A stretch of DNA of 64,000 nt from Moritella marina ATCC 15381 (GTDB lineage Bacteria; Pseudomonadota; Gammaproteobacteria; Enterobacterales; Moritellaceae): positions 3,831,370 to 3,895,369 of the forward strand of contig NZ_CP044399.1 in assembly GCF_008931805.1 (NCBI RefSeq), written 5' to 3'. The notes under the pieces are model-generated. The model saw only the letters and a program-made list of their open reading frames with translations, was not told the DNA's origin and made no database searches. How positions within the stretch are numbered: position 1 is the stretch's first letter; each line of letters starts with the position of its first letter. Position numbers and translations under genes: made by a program. Of this stretch, positions 36,704-45,419 are shown in pieces.

Positions 36704-37957
36704 TTACGCAGGTAAAATCGTTTCATCTTTCCAGATTTCTGCCAGTTCTTCTCGGCGGCGGATCAAATGAGCGACATCACCATCAACCATCACTTCAGCA
36801 GGACGACTACGTGAATTATAGTTAGAACTCATTGTTGAGCCATAAGCACCGGCAGATCGCACCACGATATAATCATCCATCGCGATCGTTAAATCACGAT
36901 TCTTACCTAAGAAATCACCGGTTTCACAAATTGGACCAACAACATCATAGTTTCGAGATTCACGTACTAATGATTTATTCACTGGAGCAATTGCTTGCCA
37001 TGCACTGTATAACGCAGGACGAATCAGATCATTCATCGCCGCATCAACGATAGCAAAGTTTTTATGTTCAGTAAGTTTAATATATTCAACTTTACTGACC
37101 AAGATACCGGCATTTGCCATGATTGCACGACCCGGTTCAAAAATAAGCGCCAATTGACGACCGGCTAACTTATCTTTTAATGCTTGTGCATATTCAGCTG
37201 GTTGTGGTGGTGTTTCACCATCATAAGGCACACCTAGACCGCCACCCACATCAAGATGCGCAAGCACAATACCTTGCGATGACAGTTTGTCGATCAATAT
37301 CAAAAGCTTATCTACCGCTTCTAAAAACGGTGAAAGTTCGGTTAACTGAGAACCGATGTGGCAATCAACGCCTTTCAATTTAAGACCAGGCATTTTGCTC
37401 GCCGCTTGGTAAACACCTTCAGCAAGATCGATATCGATACCGAATTTATTTTCTTTTAAACCAGTGGAAATATATGGATGTGTACCGGCATCAATATTCG
37501 GATTGACGCGAATAGAGATAGGCGCTTGCACACCGCGACTTAGCGCAATATCATTAATACGCTCTAGTTCAGATGTTGATTCTACATTGAAACAATGAAT
37601 CTGATGATCGAGCGCTAAATTAATTTCAGCGACTGTTTTACCAACACCAGAAAATACAATTTTACTTGGATCGCCACCGGCCGCAATAACGCGTAACAAT
37701 TCACCACCAGAAACAATATCAAAGCCAGAACCTAAACGCGCCATCACGTTAAGTACTGCGATATTTGAATTAGCTTTTACCGCATAGCAAACCAAATGCG
37801 GGTGCTCACCAGCGGCATCATTAAATGCATTCCAATGACGTTCTATCGTCGCTCGGCTATATACATATGTCGGTGTACCAAACCTTTCTGCTACGTCTGC
37901 TACTGCACACTGCTCCGCAAACAACTGGCCATCATCCTGATAATTAAAATAATCCAA
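36704..37957 (-). CDS. lysA: Diaminopimelate decarboxylase
   Basis: A PLP enzyme that makes L-lysine from meso-diaminopimelate. The PLP lysine is in VCYAVKANSN, and HIGSQL, GGGLGVPY and the C-terminal CETGDFLGKNR (active-site Cys) are present. I chose the TTG at 37957 (417 residues), because it has AAAGGA eight bases upstream and gives (M)DYFNYQDDGQLFAEQ, as in Vibrio LysA; the ATG at 37999 would add 14 atypical residues. It lies between lptM and dapF. Confidence 0.93.
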   Translation of the reverse strand: MDYFNYQDDGQLFAEQCAVADVAERFGTPTYVYSRATIERHWNAFNDAAGEHPHLVCYAVKANSNIAVLNVMARLGSGFDIVSGGELLRVIAAGGDPSKIVFSGVGKTVAEINLALDHQIHCFNVESTSELERINDIALSRGVQAPISIRVNPNIDAGTHPYISTGLKENKFGIDIDLAEGVYQAASKMPGLKLKGVDCHIGSQLTELSPFLEAVDKLLILIDKLSSQGIVLAHLDVGGGLGVPYDGETPPQPAEYAQALKDKLAGRQLALIFEPGRAIMANAGILVSKVEYIKLTEHKNFAIVDAAMNDLIRPALYSAWQAIAPVNKSLVRESRNYDVVGPICETGDFLGKNRDLTIAMDDYIVVRSAGAYGSTMSSNYNSRSRPAEVMVDGDVAHLIRRREELAEIWKDETILPA

Positions 37958-38023
37958 CGCTCTATTCCTTTTCTTTAATTCGTAAACACATCCATTCATT
38001 GCCCATCATGTGACAATGTTTTC

Positions 38024-38227
38024 TTATTCAGCTTCACTGCTTGGCGTCTTACTCGCCACATTATTATCAACACTTTCTACTGCAGGTGTCGCTACCGACT
38101 TAGCCTTCGCAGCATCAGGTCCCGTTCCAGGCGCATATAAAGGACCTGAAATACCGCAACCACTCAGTAAGCCAGCACTAAATAGAAAGGCTAATGTAAT
38201 AAATGTTGTTTTTCTTACTTGGCTCAT
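38024..38227 (-). CDS. lptM: LPS translocon maturation lipoprotein LptM (YifL)
   Basis: A 67-residue lipoprotein. Signal peptide and lipobox LLSGC (Cys24), followed by the conserved GISGPLYAP that marks LptM, which assists disulfide maturation of LptD in E. coli. The tail is Ala/Ser/Pro-rich. It is the first gene of the lysA-dapF-xerC-uvrD string and is divergent from cyaY, as in E. coli. Confidence 0.9.
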   Translation of the reverse strand: MSQVRKTTFITLAFLFSAGLLSGCGISGPLYAPGTGPDAAKAKSVATPAVESVDNNVASKTPSSEAE

Positions 38228-38303
38228 AACCGACTCAATGATAAATTAATTCTATCCCTTATAATCGCACTGACAAAATTAAAAGCAATAGGATTAATAA
38301 AAA

Positions 38304-38615
38304 ATGACTGATTCAGAATTCCACGAACAAGTAGATGAACTATTAATTAGCTTTGAAGAGATCATTGATGACAGCGATGTTGAGCTAGATTATGAAAACA
38401 GCAACAGTATTTTGACGTTATACTGCCGTGATGGTTCGCAAATCATTTTGAACAAACAAGCACCACTACATCAGCTTTGGGTAGCAACAAAAGCCAATGG
38501 TCATCATTTTGCATTTATTAACGATACTTGGATAGATAACCGCACCCAGCAAGCATTATCAGTCGTATTAACTGAAGCAGTTAAAAATCAAGGCGGTGAA
38601 GACGTTAGCTTTTAA
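38304..38615 (+). CDS. cyaY: Frataxin-like iron protein CyaY
   Basis: 103 residues of the CyaY/frataxin fold that regulates Fe-S cluster assembly by binding IscS and iron. The acidic first helix (SEFHEQVDELLISFEEIIDD) and DGSQIILNKQAPLHQLWVA, FINDTWIDNRTQQ are family hallmarks. It is divergent from lptM. Confidence 0.95.
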   Translation: MTDSEFHEQVDELLISFEEIIDDSDVELDYENSNSILTLYCRDGSQIILNKQAPLHQLWVATKANGHHFAFINDTWIDNRTQQALSVVLTEAVKNQGGEDVSF

Positions 38616-38624
38616 CATGAAGTA

Positions 38625-38663
38625 CATACCAAGGATGTAACTAAAGCTTATATTCTTGGTATG
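38625..38663 (+). terminator. Hairpin after cyaY
   Basis: CATACCAAG and CTTGGTATG form a perfect 9-bp stem with a 21-base loop just after cyaY. No U run follows, so the strength as a terminator is doubtful. Confidence 0.45.
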
Positions 38664-38745
38664 ATTTCAGTGGCGTCATAACTTATCTGATTGTTTTGTT
38701 GTTATTTAGTCATTCCATCACAGAAATAACTAAATTTTAGGCAAG

Positions 38746-39057
38746 AAAAAGGCCGCACTAGATAACTAATGCGGCCTTTTTGCGTTGTCGTAATAGCTCA
38801 TATCCTTGAACTTATTGTGCTCCCTGCACTTAGACGTTTTTACCTAATCCGTTAGGTGATTTACTTTTCCCCAATCCTTTGAGTTGTTCCTTTGGCAATC
38901 CTAGCCTAACAAGTCATCCTAACCTGTTTCTCATCTCCGTCCTGGAGGTGTCCTTTATTCACTCTAAATCCGTGAGTGCTATCCTTGTGATCCACCACAT
39001 CCTTGCGGTTTCAGTAGAGAGCCAAGTCATCATCCTGATGAACATCCTGCGTCTCTG
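38746..39057 (-). ncRNA. csrB: CsrB-family regulatory RNA, copy 1
   Basis: On the minus strand about 16 GGA motifs occur within 310 bases, many in small stem-loops such as CATCAGGATGATG and CTCCAGGACGGAG, with GTGCAGGGAGCACAATAAG near the 3' end, matching the E. coli CsrB segment GAGCAGGGAGCAACAA. It ends in the terminator AAGGCCGCA/TGCGGCCTTTTT. A TATATT -10 element (39069-39064) predicts the start near 39057. CsrB RNAs bind and sequester the translational repressor CsrA. Confidence 0.88.
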
Positions 39058-39350
39058 GAAATAAATATAACAAATCGAGAAACAATAAATAGCGATAAAA
39101 AACAAATTTAATTAGTGCCATAACACTAATCTTTCAGTATAAATCGCTATAAATACCGTGAGAGTAGGCTTTAAGCATTAGATCCGAAGAAATAAAAGCA
39201 CCTCACCCCTAGGATCACACCTGAATATAAGTACTTTATCTACGGATTCGAATAGTCGATCTCTTACATGCTAAAAACAGCCGCTCAATACCACCGCCAT
39301 TGAGTATGAAATAGCAGCCATTAATCTGTGATCACGATCACTCAGCCTTA

Positions 39351-40010
39351 TTAATCACCACCAATAATCAATCCAAACGGCGCTAATAGTTGTTCCTGCT
39401 GCCAACTGCAAATCGTCACACCGTACAAATTAACCTGTCTTGGGTCGAGACCGGTTAAATCGACGTGACTTAAATTACAATGCTGAAGATTACACTGCGA
39501 CCAGCTCTCAGGAGAGAATTCACCACGGCTCAGATCTGAGCCCTGTAATGATGCTCCCACTAAATTACAACCACTCCAGCGGTTTTCATACAACTCACAT
39601 TTTTCGAGACGTTGCTCGGCAAGATTGGCATAACTCAAATTACATTGACTAATATAAGCGGAACAGAAGAACGTTTTTTGCGTAATATAATTAGCAAAAC
39701 TAGCGCGATTAAAGTCTACACCTTTCAAATTACAACCACGAAATTCAATGCCAAAGCACTCCGCACCAACAAACAGGCTCATACTTAAATCGCAATTTTT
39801 AAAACTAGCACCTTTCAAGTCAGCATAATCAAAACGGCAACCGCTGATATCACCTTGCTCGATAAATTTACAATCGATAAATTCTGCATCAATTAACTGT
39901 GCATGCTTGAAGTCACAACGGTAAAAAGTACAGCGTGTAAAAATCAGCGATTCTAAATCTTGATCTGTAAAATCAGTTTCAGTAAAAGTGTTATCGGTCG
40001 TCTTCATCAT
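39351..40010 (-). CDS. qnr: Qnr-type pentapeptide-repeat protein
   Basis: 219 residues, the length of Qnr proteins. The whole chain is pentapeptide-repeat text, and segments match QnrA1 closely: CFGIEFRGCNLKGVDFNRAS, FFCSAYISQCNL, LEKCELYENRWS, GSDLSRGEFS and the C-terminal WQQEQLLAPFGLII. Qnr proteins bind gyrase and topoisomerase IV as DNA mimics and lower quinolone sensitivity. This is a chromosomal copy; AAGGGGA precedes the double ATG. No LexA box (as in qnrB) and no mobile element are seen. Actual resistance is not shown. Confidence 0.93.
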   Translation of the reverse strand: MMKTTDNTFTETDFTDQDLESLIFTRCTFYRCDFKHAQLIDAEFIDCKFIEQGDISGCRFDYADLKGASFKNCDLSMSLFVGAECFGIEFRGCNLKGVDFNRASFANYITQKTFFCSAYISQCNLSYANLAEQRLEKCELYENRWSGCNLVGASLQGSDLSRGEFSPESWSQCNLQHCNLSHVDLTGLDPRQVNLYGVTICSWQQEQLLAPFGLIIGGD

Positions 40011-40322
40011 CTTGTCCCCTTGCTCGAATTAGCATCAGGTTACTACCAATATCCCCCCCATACCTAGCACTATTCCACCACAAAATTGAAATAAAAACAC
40101 AGGGTTATAATGGCTGTTTTAAGCTGGATAATAGGAGCTTAACGAAGAGAAAACAGATCTAACGACATGACAGTCGAATATTCAGAAACGATTAACAGGC
40201 ACAACCTGTAGCATCACTATGACCCATGTTAATAAGTGAGCAATTACACGTCAAAGTCGTATGATAAAGCAGCATGTTCGCGTGAGTAAATAATTGAAGG
40301 GAAATAAAACAGCAGATAAAAG

Positions 40323-40645
40323 AAAAGGACGGCATAAATGCCGTCCTTAAGTAGTCACGTAGCCCAATCCTTGAACTAATTTTGCTCCCTGCAAATTGAC
40401 TTACCTAATTTCCTTTAGGTTTAACTCCCAATCCATCGGGTTTTTTTTATTACCATCCTGGTACAATAAATCAATCCGATTTATTTCATCTCCATCCTGG
40501 AGGTGTCCTTAAACTCAAATCCGTTGAGTGTCCATCGCATCTTCATCCTGAAGACTTTTCCTTGCGACCACATCCTGTGGTAAATCCTATTCGATAATCC
40601 ATATCTAGTTAGTAATCCTTACCAACTACGTCTGCGTCCTTACGG
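40323..40645 (-). ncRNA. csrB: CsrB-family regulatory RNA, copy 2
   Basis: About 18 GGA motifs on the minus strand, with stem-loops CTCCAGGATGGAG, CTTCAGGATGAAG, CCACAGGATGTGG and ACCAGGATGGT that present CAGGATG, the CsrA-binding consensus, in the loop. The 3' part TTTGCAGGGAGCAAAATTAG parallels copy 1. The terminator is GGACGGCAT/ATGCCGTCC plus TTTTC (40323-40348). A TATAGT -10 at 40657-40652 puts the start at about 40645. A TGTAAG half of a GacA/UvrY box is at 40849-40854, upstream. Confidence 0.88.
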
Positions 40646-40937
40646 ATACCTACTATAGAGAAATCCCATTTTGCTGCAATGCATAAATCGATTTTTTTGC
40701 ATAAAAAATACAAGATACAGATCACACTATAAATTTAATTACATATTATCAATAAGATAACAAACACAACAAGGTGTATCACATGAGTAAAAACGAATAA
40801 ACCCACAACCATAGAATAGTAAAATCTTACGCTTTTAATAGTCAATGTCTTACAGCTATAAATCGAATTTAAAAATAAAACTTGGCGTTTTCAATAAAAA
40901 CACCTAAGAGGTGGAATCATGGATATAAATGAGGGGA

Positions 40938-43421
40938 CTATTTCGTCGATACGTAAGGAATAACTTCTAATTCTTGGCTTTCAGAATAAACGATATCGTA
41001 AAATTGCGGTAAGTTGAAATTAGCAAATGTGCCTTCGTTACGAGATTCTTCTTGAGAATTGGTATAAAAACGATGAACACCTTTAATGAGCTCATCTTTA
41101 TTACCGCTTAGATGCTGGTAGGTTTCGACACGGTTAGCTTCATCAACAATATAGACGTTAAAACCATTTTTATAATTCTCAAAAAAGAACTGGACCAGCC
41201 CTTCTGATGAATGTGACTCAACAGCCAAAGGCGTCCCTTCTGCTGTTGTCGTTTTATCAATACGCAATGGCATTTGTTCTAGCTTACGCTCAGAAATATG
41301 GTTATATAAATCAAGCGATGTTTCAAGTTTACGAATAGAGACACCACGGCGTTCAAAATAAATACCGAAACGCTCATCACTAATCGCCAACATTTTAACA
41401 ACCTGATCTTTATCACGTTGTAATCGTGTACTAATACAATCACGCACTAAACGCTCAAAACTATGACGAATCAAACCACGAAAATGTAAGCTATAACAGA
41501 ACACTTTAATCGAATCAGGTTCAGTCGCATCCTGATGCATTTTACCCATGATAGTCGTCAATGCGTCAACAATACGCTCTTCACCAGAAAAATGCAGCGT
41601 TCGCACTTCATTCCAAGAATTACGATAAATAAGATCAATACTACCGACTAAGCAGGCCTTGCAATCACCAAACGAGAAAACATCACTAGTATTGGTATCA
41701 AATTCAATAATACGACCGCCCCAATGGTTAGTCGGGTCATACTCTAGATTTAAAAATATAGATAAATCACGGATTTCACAAGGTCGGCTTAACGCTTGAT
41801 TCGATGCCGGTTTTGCTTGTATCGGAAACTTATTCTTAAGATCTTTGCAGAATGAATTCAAGACATCGCTATTCATATCAGAGTCTTGATTAAAAATATC
41901 AACGTCAGTTTTATCAGCCATCAAACCGTTGAAATAGCTCCAGGCCACCAACTTACTTAAATAACCGTTGTGTTCCAATGGTTTACGACCAACTATCTGC
42001 ATTGGTTCAAGCGATGAATTATATAAGTACCACCCTGAGTTATTGAAACGGCCATCGGGAACTTGTACAAAACTAAGTTGTTGTTCGGATAAATCAGGTG
42101 ATATCTGCGGATTAATATAAGTCACTTTCCCCGGCAAAGACTCAAACGCAGCGTATAACTTGCGCGACAAAATACCGATATCAGCAGGATTAATCGATTC
42201 ACTGATATTATTACGACGAGCAAAACCAATAAGATTACGATAACCCTTCATCATTGCATCGAGTAATTCGGGGTGCGCCTCTTGAACTTGCTCAATCTTC
42301 CAATTATCACGATTATCAAGATGCGCAATGCGATCTGGATGCCAACCCCATTCACTGATAACGTCAGCAACAGAAGTGTGATGCCATTCTGGACGCGCTA
42401 ATTTTTCCGCAGCGCAGTTTCCACTGAACATCTTCAAGTAAAAGCAACGACGTAATAAATCAACACGCGCGTTATCACCTATTTTTTCAAGGTAAGCGGT
42501 TACTTTTACTAAAATCTGATAATAGGTGTCGTGCGACAGCTCCAATTGCTGTGAAGATGCCAATTGGAAATTTTCTTTCATTATTTGCGATAATAAGCGG
42601 TTATTTGGGTACTCTGCAGAGTACGCTTCCATTAATAACGTTTTCAATACCGCCTTATAAGGGGAGTCGATACCTTTATAAAGTTGCCACAATGCAGAAC
42701 CAAAATACTCTTCAGCTGGAATACGTGGAAAACCACCCAAATCAACCCACTCTTCACGATCAATGATGCCATCAGCAACCAATTCATCGACATAGTCATC
42801 ATAATTATTATCAAATTCAACAGGTAAAATATGCCAAAGGCTAGGCTTACCGGCGACTCGTAAAGCACTGCGATAAAATTCATCTAACAAAAGAAAGTGT
42901 TGGGCGCTGCCACAACTTTCTTTTGTCATCACCGCATTATTTACTTTTCGGAACTTATCTTCTGCAATCAGAAAAAAGTTAACTTCGACATGATAAGTTT
43001 CTGCCCACGCGGTGATCAGCGTGCATTTCTGCTCTAATAACTGCGCTTGTTCTTCACTCATTGCCGGATCGTGGCATACCCAAATATCGAGATCACTACG
43101 CCAATTCTGGCCAATAGACCCGGTACTGCCCATGGCATATAAGCTATAGATAGGCGAACACGTTGCGCATTTATCATCTAACTCAACATTTAATGCCGTT
43201 AAATAATCTTGCTGTTGTTCGTCAGGTGTAAATAGGCAAATACCATAAGGGACTTTCCCTGCTAGATAAACAGGTAGGTTTGGGTGATTACAATGCAGTA
43301 AAAGAGGTAAAATAGCTGTCACTTCACGCCCATTATCATCCATTAAGGATAAGGCGCGATCAAGTCTAAGTTGGTTGAACAACTTAGCTTTCTGTTTCAG
43401 TTCAACAATTTTATTCTGCAA
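40938..43421 (-). CDS. cyaA: Class I adenylate cyclase
   Basis: Makes cyclic AMP, the effector of CRP. 827 residues, similar to E. coli CyaA (848). The catalytic nucleotidyltransferase half is N-terminal, with GSTGSIGQNWRSDLDIWVCH (the GS-x10-DxD site, about 98-117); the C-terminal half is the glucose-responsive regulatory region. The start is TTG at 43421 with AAGG seven bases upstream; a UUG start is also used by E. coli cyaA. No gene follows on this strand before csrB copy 2. Confidence 0.97.
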   Translation of the reverse strand: MQNKIVELKQKAKLFNQLRLDRALSLMDDNGREVTAILPLLLHCNHPNLPVYLAGKVPYGICLFTPDEQQQDYLTALNVELDDKCATCSPIYSLYAMGSTGSIGQNWRSDLDIWVCHDPAMSEEQAQLLEQKCTLITAWAETYHVEVNFFLIAEDKFRKVNNAVMTKESCGSAQHFLLLDEFYRSALRVAGKPSLWHILPVEFDNNYDDYVDELVADGIIDREEWVDLGGFPRIPAEEYFGSALWQLYKGIDSPYKAVLKTLLMEAYSAEYPNNRLLSQIMKENFQLASSQQLELSHDTYYQILVKVTAYLEKIGDNARVDLLRRCFYLKMFSGNCAAEKLARPEWHHTSVADVISEWGWHPDRIAHLDNRDNWKIEQVQEAHPELLDAMMKGYRNLIGFARRNNISESINPADIGILSRKLYAAFESLPGKVTYINPQISPDLSEQQLSFVQVPDGRFNNSGWYLYNSSLEPMQIVGRKPLEHNGYLSKLVAWSYFNGLMADKTDVDIFNQDSDMNSDVLNSFCKDLKNKFPIQAKPASNQALSRPCEIRDLSIFLNLEYDPTNHWGGRIIEFDTNTSDVFSFGDCKACLVGSIDLIYRNSWNEVRTLHFSGEERIVDALTTIMGKMHQDATEPDSIKVFCYSLHFRGLIRHSFERLVRDCISTRLQRDKDQVVKMLAISDERFGIYFERRGVSIRKLETSLDLYNHISERKLEQMPLRIDKTTTAEGTPLAVESHSSEGLVQFFFENYKNGFNVYIVDEANRVETYQHLSGNKDELIKGVHRFYTNSQEESRNEGTFANFNLPQFYDIVYSESQELEVIPYVSTK

Positions 43422-43850
43422 AATAAAACCTTAAATGAGAGAAAACCATGCTTAATCTTATTGATTATTTACAACAAAATTGAGCCATATAAGACAGGCA
43501 TAGAAGTGTGATGATGCTAACAGTTTTCTAGATAATGGTAAACTTATAGCACCAAAATAGTCACATTATTAATATGGGATAGGATTAAATCCGCTAAAAA
43601 TGACGTAGGTGATTGGTTTGTCATTATTGTGGCAGTCCACAACAATGTTATCTACTATTAGTAATTCGGCTTCAACAAAGCACTTGCGCACAATTAATAA
43701 ACAAAAAGAAGTAAAAAAGATCGCCAACAAACAATTTAAATAAAATAATTGATTTAGGGGTTGCATAAACATTTGGAAGTGGATAATATCTGCCTCCTCG
43801 ATTAGGGGCGCTGATTCAAAACAACGTTACCAATATTAATCGAAAGTATG
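43422..43850. other. Intergenic region between cyaA and the tRNA array
   Basis: No supported gene in about 430 bases. It carries the promoters of cyaA (minus) and of the tRNA array (plus): TTGCAT at 43761-43766, 17 bases, TAATAT at 43784-43789, then a C-rich CTGCCTCC discriminator typical of stringently controlled stable-RNA promoters. Confidence 0.65.
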
Positions 43851-43926
43851 GGGTCCTTAGCTCAGTTGGGAGAGCATCGCCCTTACAAGGCGAGGGTCAC
43901 TGGTTCAAGCCCAGTAGGACCCACCA
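43851..43926 (+). tRNA. tRNA-Val (TAC), copy 1
   Basis: A 76-nt cloverleaf starting GGGTCCTTAGCTCAG, anticodon loop CTTACAAG (TAC), T-loop GGTTCAAGCC and encoded CCA; acceptor GGGTCCT pairs with AGGACCC. Confidence 0.97.
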
Positions 43927-43985
43927 TATATTAAATCTGGTTATATCTTTTATAAGATAATTAACGGGATTTTAAAAAGAATTTG

Positions 43986-44061
43986 GGGCTGTTAGCTCAG
44001 TTGGTAGAGCAGTTGACTTTTAATCAATTGGTCGAAGGTTCAAATCCTTCACAGCCCACCA
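43986..44061 (+). tRNA. tRNA-Lys (TTT), copy 1
   Basis: A 76-nt cloverleaf, GGGCTGTTAGCTCAG, anticodon loop ACTTTTAAT (TTT), T-arm GGTTCAAATCC and encoded CCA. Confidence 0.97.
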
Positions 44062-44110
44062 ACTTCTTACTGTTATTTCTTATTTAGAAAAACAGTAAAC
44101 AATAAATTGT

Positions 44111-44187
<77 letters not shown>

Positions 44188-44226
44188 GTTTAAACGATAG
44201 CCACAACTATCGATAAAAAATAATGT

Positions 44227-44302
44227 GGGTCCTTAGCTCAGTTGGGAGAGCATCGCCCTTACAAGGCGAGGGTCACTGGTTCAAGCCCAGTAGGACCCAC
44301 CA
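44227..44302 (+). tRNA. tRNA-Val (TAC), copy 2
   Basis: Identical sequence to copy 1, second unit of the tandem array. Confidence 0.97.
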
Positions 44303-44355
44303 CTTAATTGTGGTGTTACGTTTAATACGTAAAACTATAAAAAGAAAGACTATGG

Positions 44356-44431
44356 GGGCTGTTAGCTCAGTTGGTAGAGCAGTTGACTTTTAATCAATTG
44401 GTCGAAGGTTCAAATCCTTCACAGCCCACCA
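44356..44431 (+). tRNA. tRNA-Lys (TTT), copy 2
   Basis: Identical to the first tRNA-Lys, second unit of the array. Confidence 0.97.
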
Positions 44432-44479
44432 CTTTCTTACTGTTATTTCTATTAGAAAAACAGTATACAACAGCATTGT

Positions 44480-44556
<77 letters not shown>

Positions 44557-44595
44557 GTTTAAACGATAGCCACAACTATCGCTAAAAAATAATGT

Positions 44596-44671
44596 GGGTC
44601 CTTAGCTCAGTTGGGAGAGCATCGCCCTTACAAGGCGAGGGTCACTGGTTCAAGCCCAGTAGGACCCACCA
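44596..44671 (+). tRNA. tRNA-Val (TAC), copy 3
   Basis: Third identical copy; spacers around it are also nearly identical to those of earlier units. Confidence 0.97.
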
Positions 44672-44724
44672 CTTAATTGTGGTGTTACGTTTAAGACGTA
44701 AAACTATAAAAAGAAAGACCATGG

Positions 44725-44800
44725 GGGCTGTTAGCTCAGTTGGTAGAGCAGTTGACTTTTAATCAATTGGTCGAAGGTTCAAATCCTTCACAGCCCACCA
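44725..44800 (+). tRNA. tRNA-Lys (TTT), copy 3
   Basis: Third identical copy; the array ends after it without a third fMet gene. Confidence 0.97.
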
Positions 44801-44820
44801 CTTTCTTACAATAATAAATA

Positions 44821-44848
44821 AAAAAACCTCGTTTATCGAGGTTTTTTT
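44821..44848 (+). terminator. Terminator of the tRNA array
   Basis: AAAAACCTCG/CGAGGTTTTTTT stem-loop with a T run begins 20 bases after the last tRNA. Confidence 0.92.
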
Positions 44849-44987
44849 ATGCCTTTTTTTTGTGCCATTCTCTATGCTTAAAATTTAATACTATAATTTA
44901 TGATTATCCCACTTGACCTTCCTCCTGAGGTAACGATTATCATGTCTCGTCTGTTCATTTTTATTTATTGCTGATAACGAACCTTTC

Positions 44988-45380
44988 ATGCGCATAGTAT
45001 TATTGATTTTATTAATCTTAATCAACACCTTCTCATTACCGCTTCAGGCAATGAGTCAGTATGCTATGTCTGCAGATCTGCCTTGCGATATGCAAAATAT
45101 GTCATCAGATCAAACTACAATGACTGATATGGCGAATATGACTCATTGTATGGAGGCAGCAGAGCCCGGCAGTTTAATCGGCGACACAGAAAAAAATCAC
45201 TATAACGGCTGCCAAACAGATAGCTGTAATGACTGTAATGCCATTAGTTTAATCTCCTTTATTAACCACGATAAGCTAATCATAGATACGCATAAACAAA
45301 ACAGTATCATTAATCACCCACCGACCCTCTTCCTAAGAACATACCAAGATAACCTCTATCGACCGCCTCTCATTAATTGA
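44988..45380 (+). CDS. Small secreted Met/Cys-rich protein ahead of the Cus-like operon
   Basis: 130 residues with a signal peptide (about 1-21) and a mature part rich in Met, Asp and Cys: CDMQNMSSDQTTMTDMANMTHCME, then GCQTDSCNDCNA. This type of sequence often binds copper or silver ions, and the gene lies 40 bases upstream of the TolC-like gene on the same strand. No family is recognised with certainty; the function as a periplasmic metal-binding or sensing factor is inference. Confidence 0.7.
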   Translation: MRIVLLILLILINTFSLPLQAMSQYAMSADLPCDMQNMSSDQTTMTDMANMTHCMEAAEPGSLIGDTEKNHYNGCQTDSCNDCNAISLISFINHDKLIIDTHKQNSIINHPPTLFLRTYQDNLYRPPLIN

Positions 45381-45419
45381 TTTAAATAATTTAAAAATCA
45401 ATTAATTTAAGGACATAGA

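Noticed and set aside
38879-39064. 61-residue plus-strand ORF
   Set aside because: It is antisense to CsrB copy 1 and explained by that RNA's repeats.
40011-40140. LexA box upstream of qnr, as in qnrB
   Set aside because: No CTGT-N8-ACAG pattern; only a CTGTG half-like text was seen.
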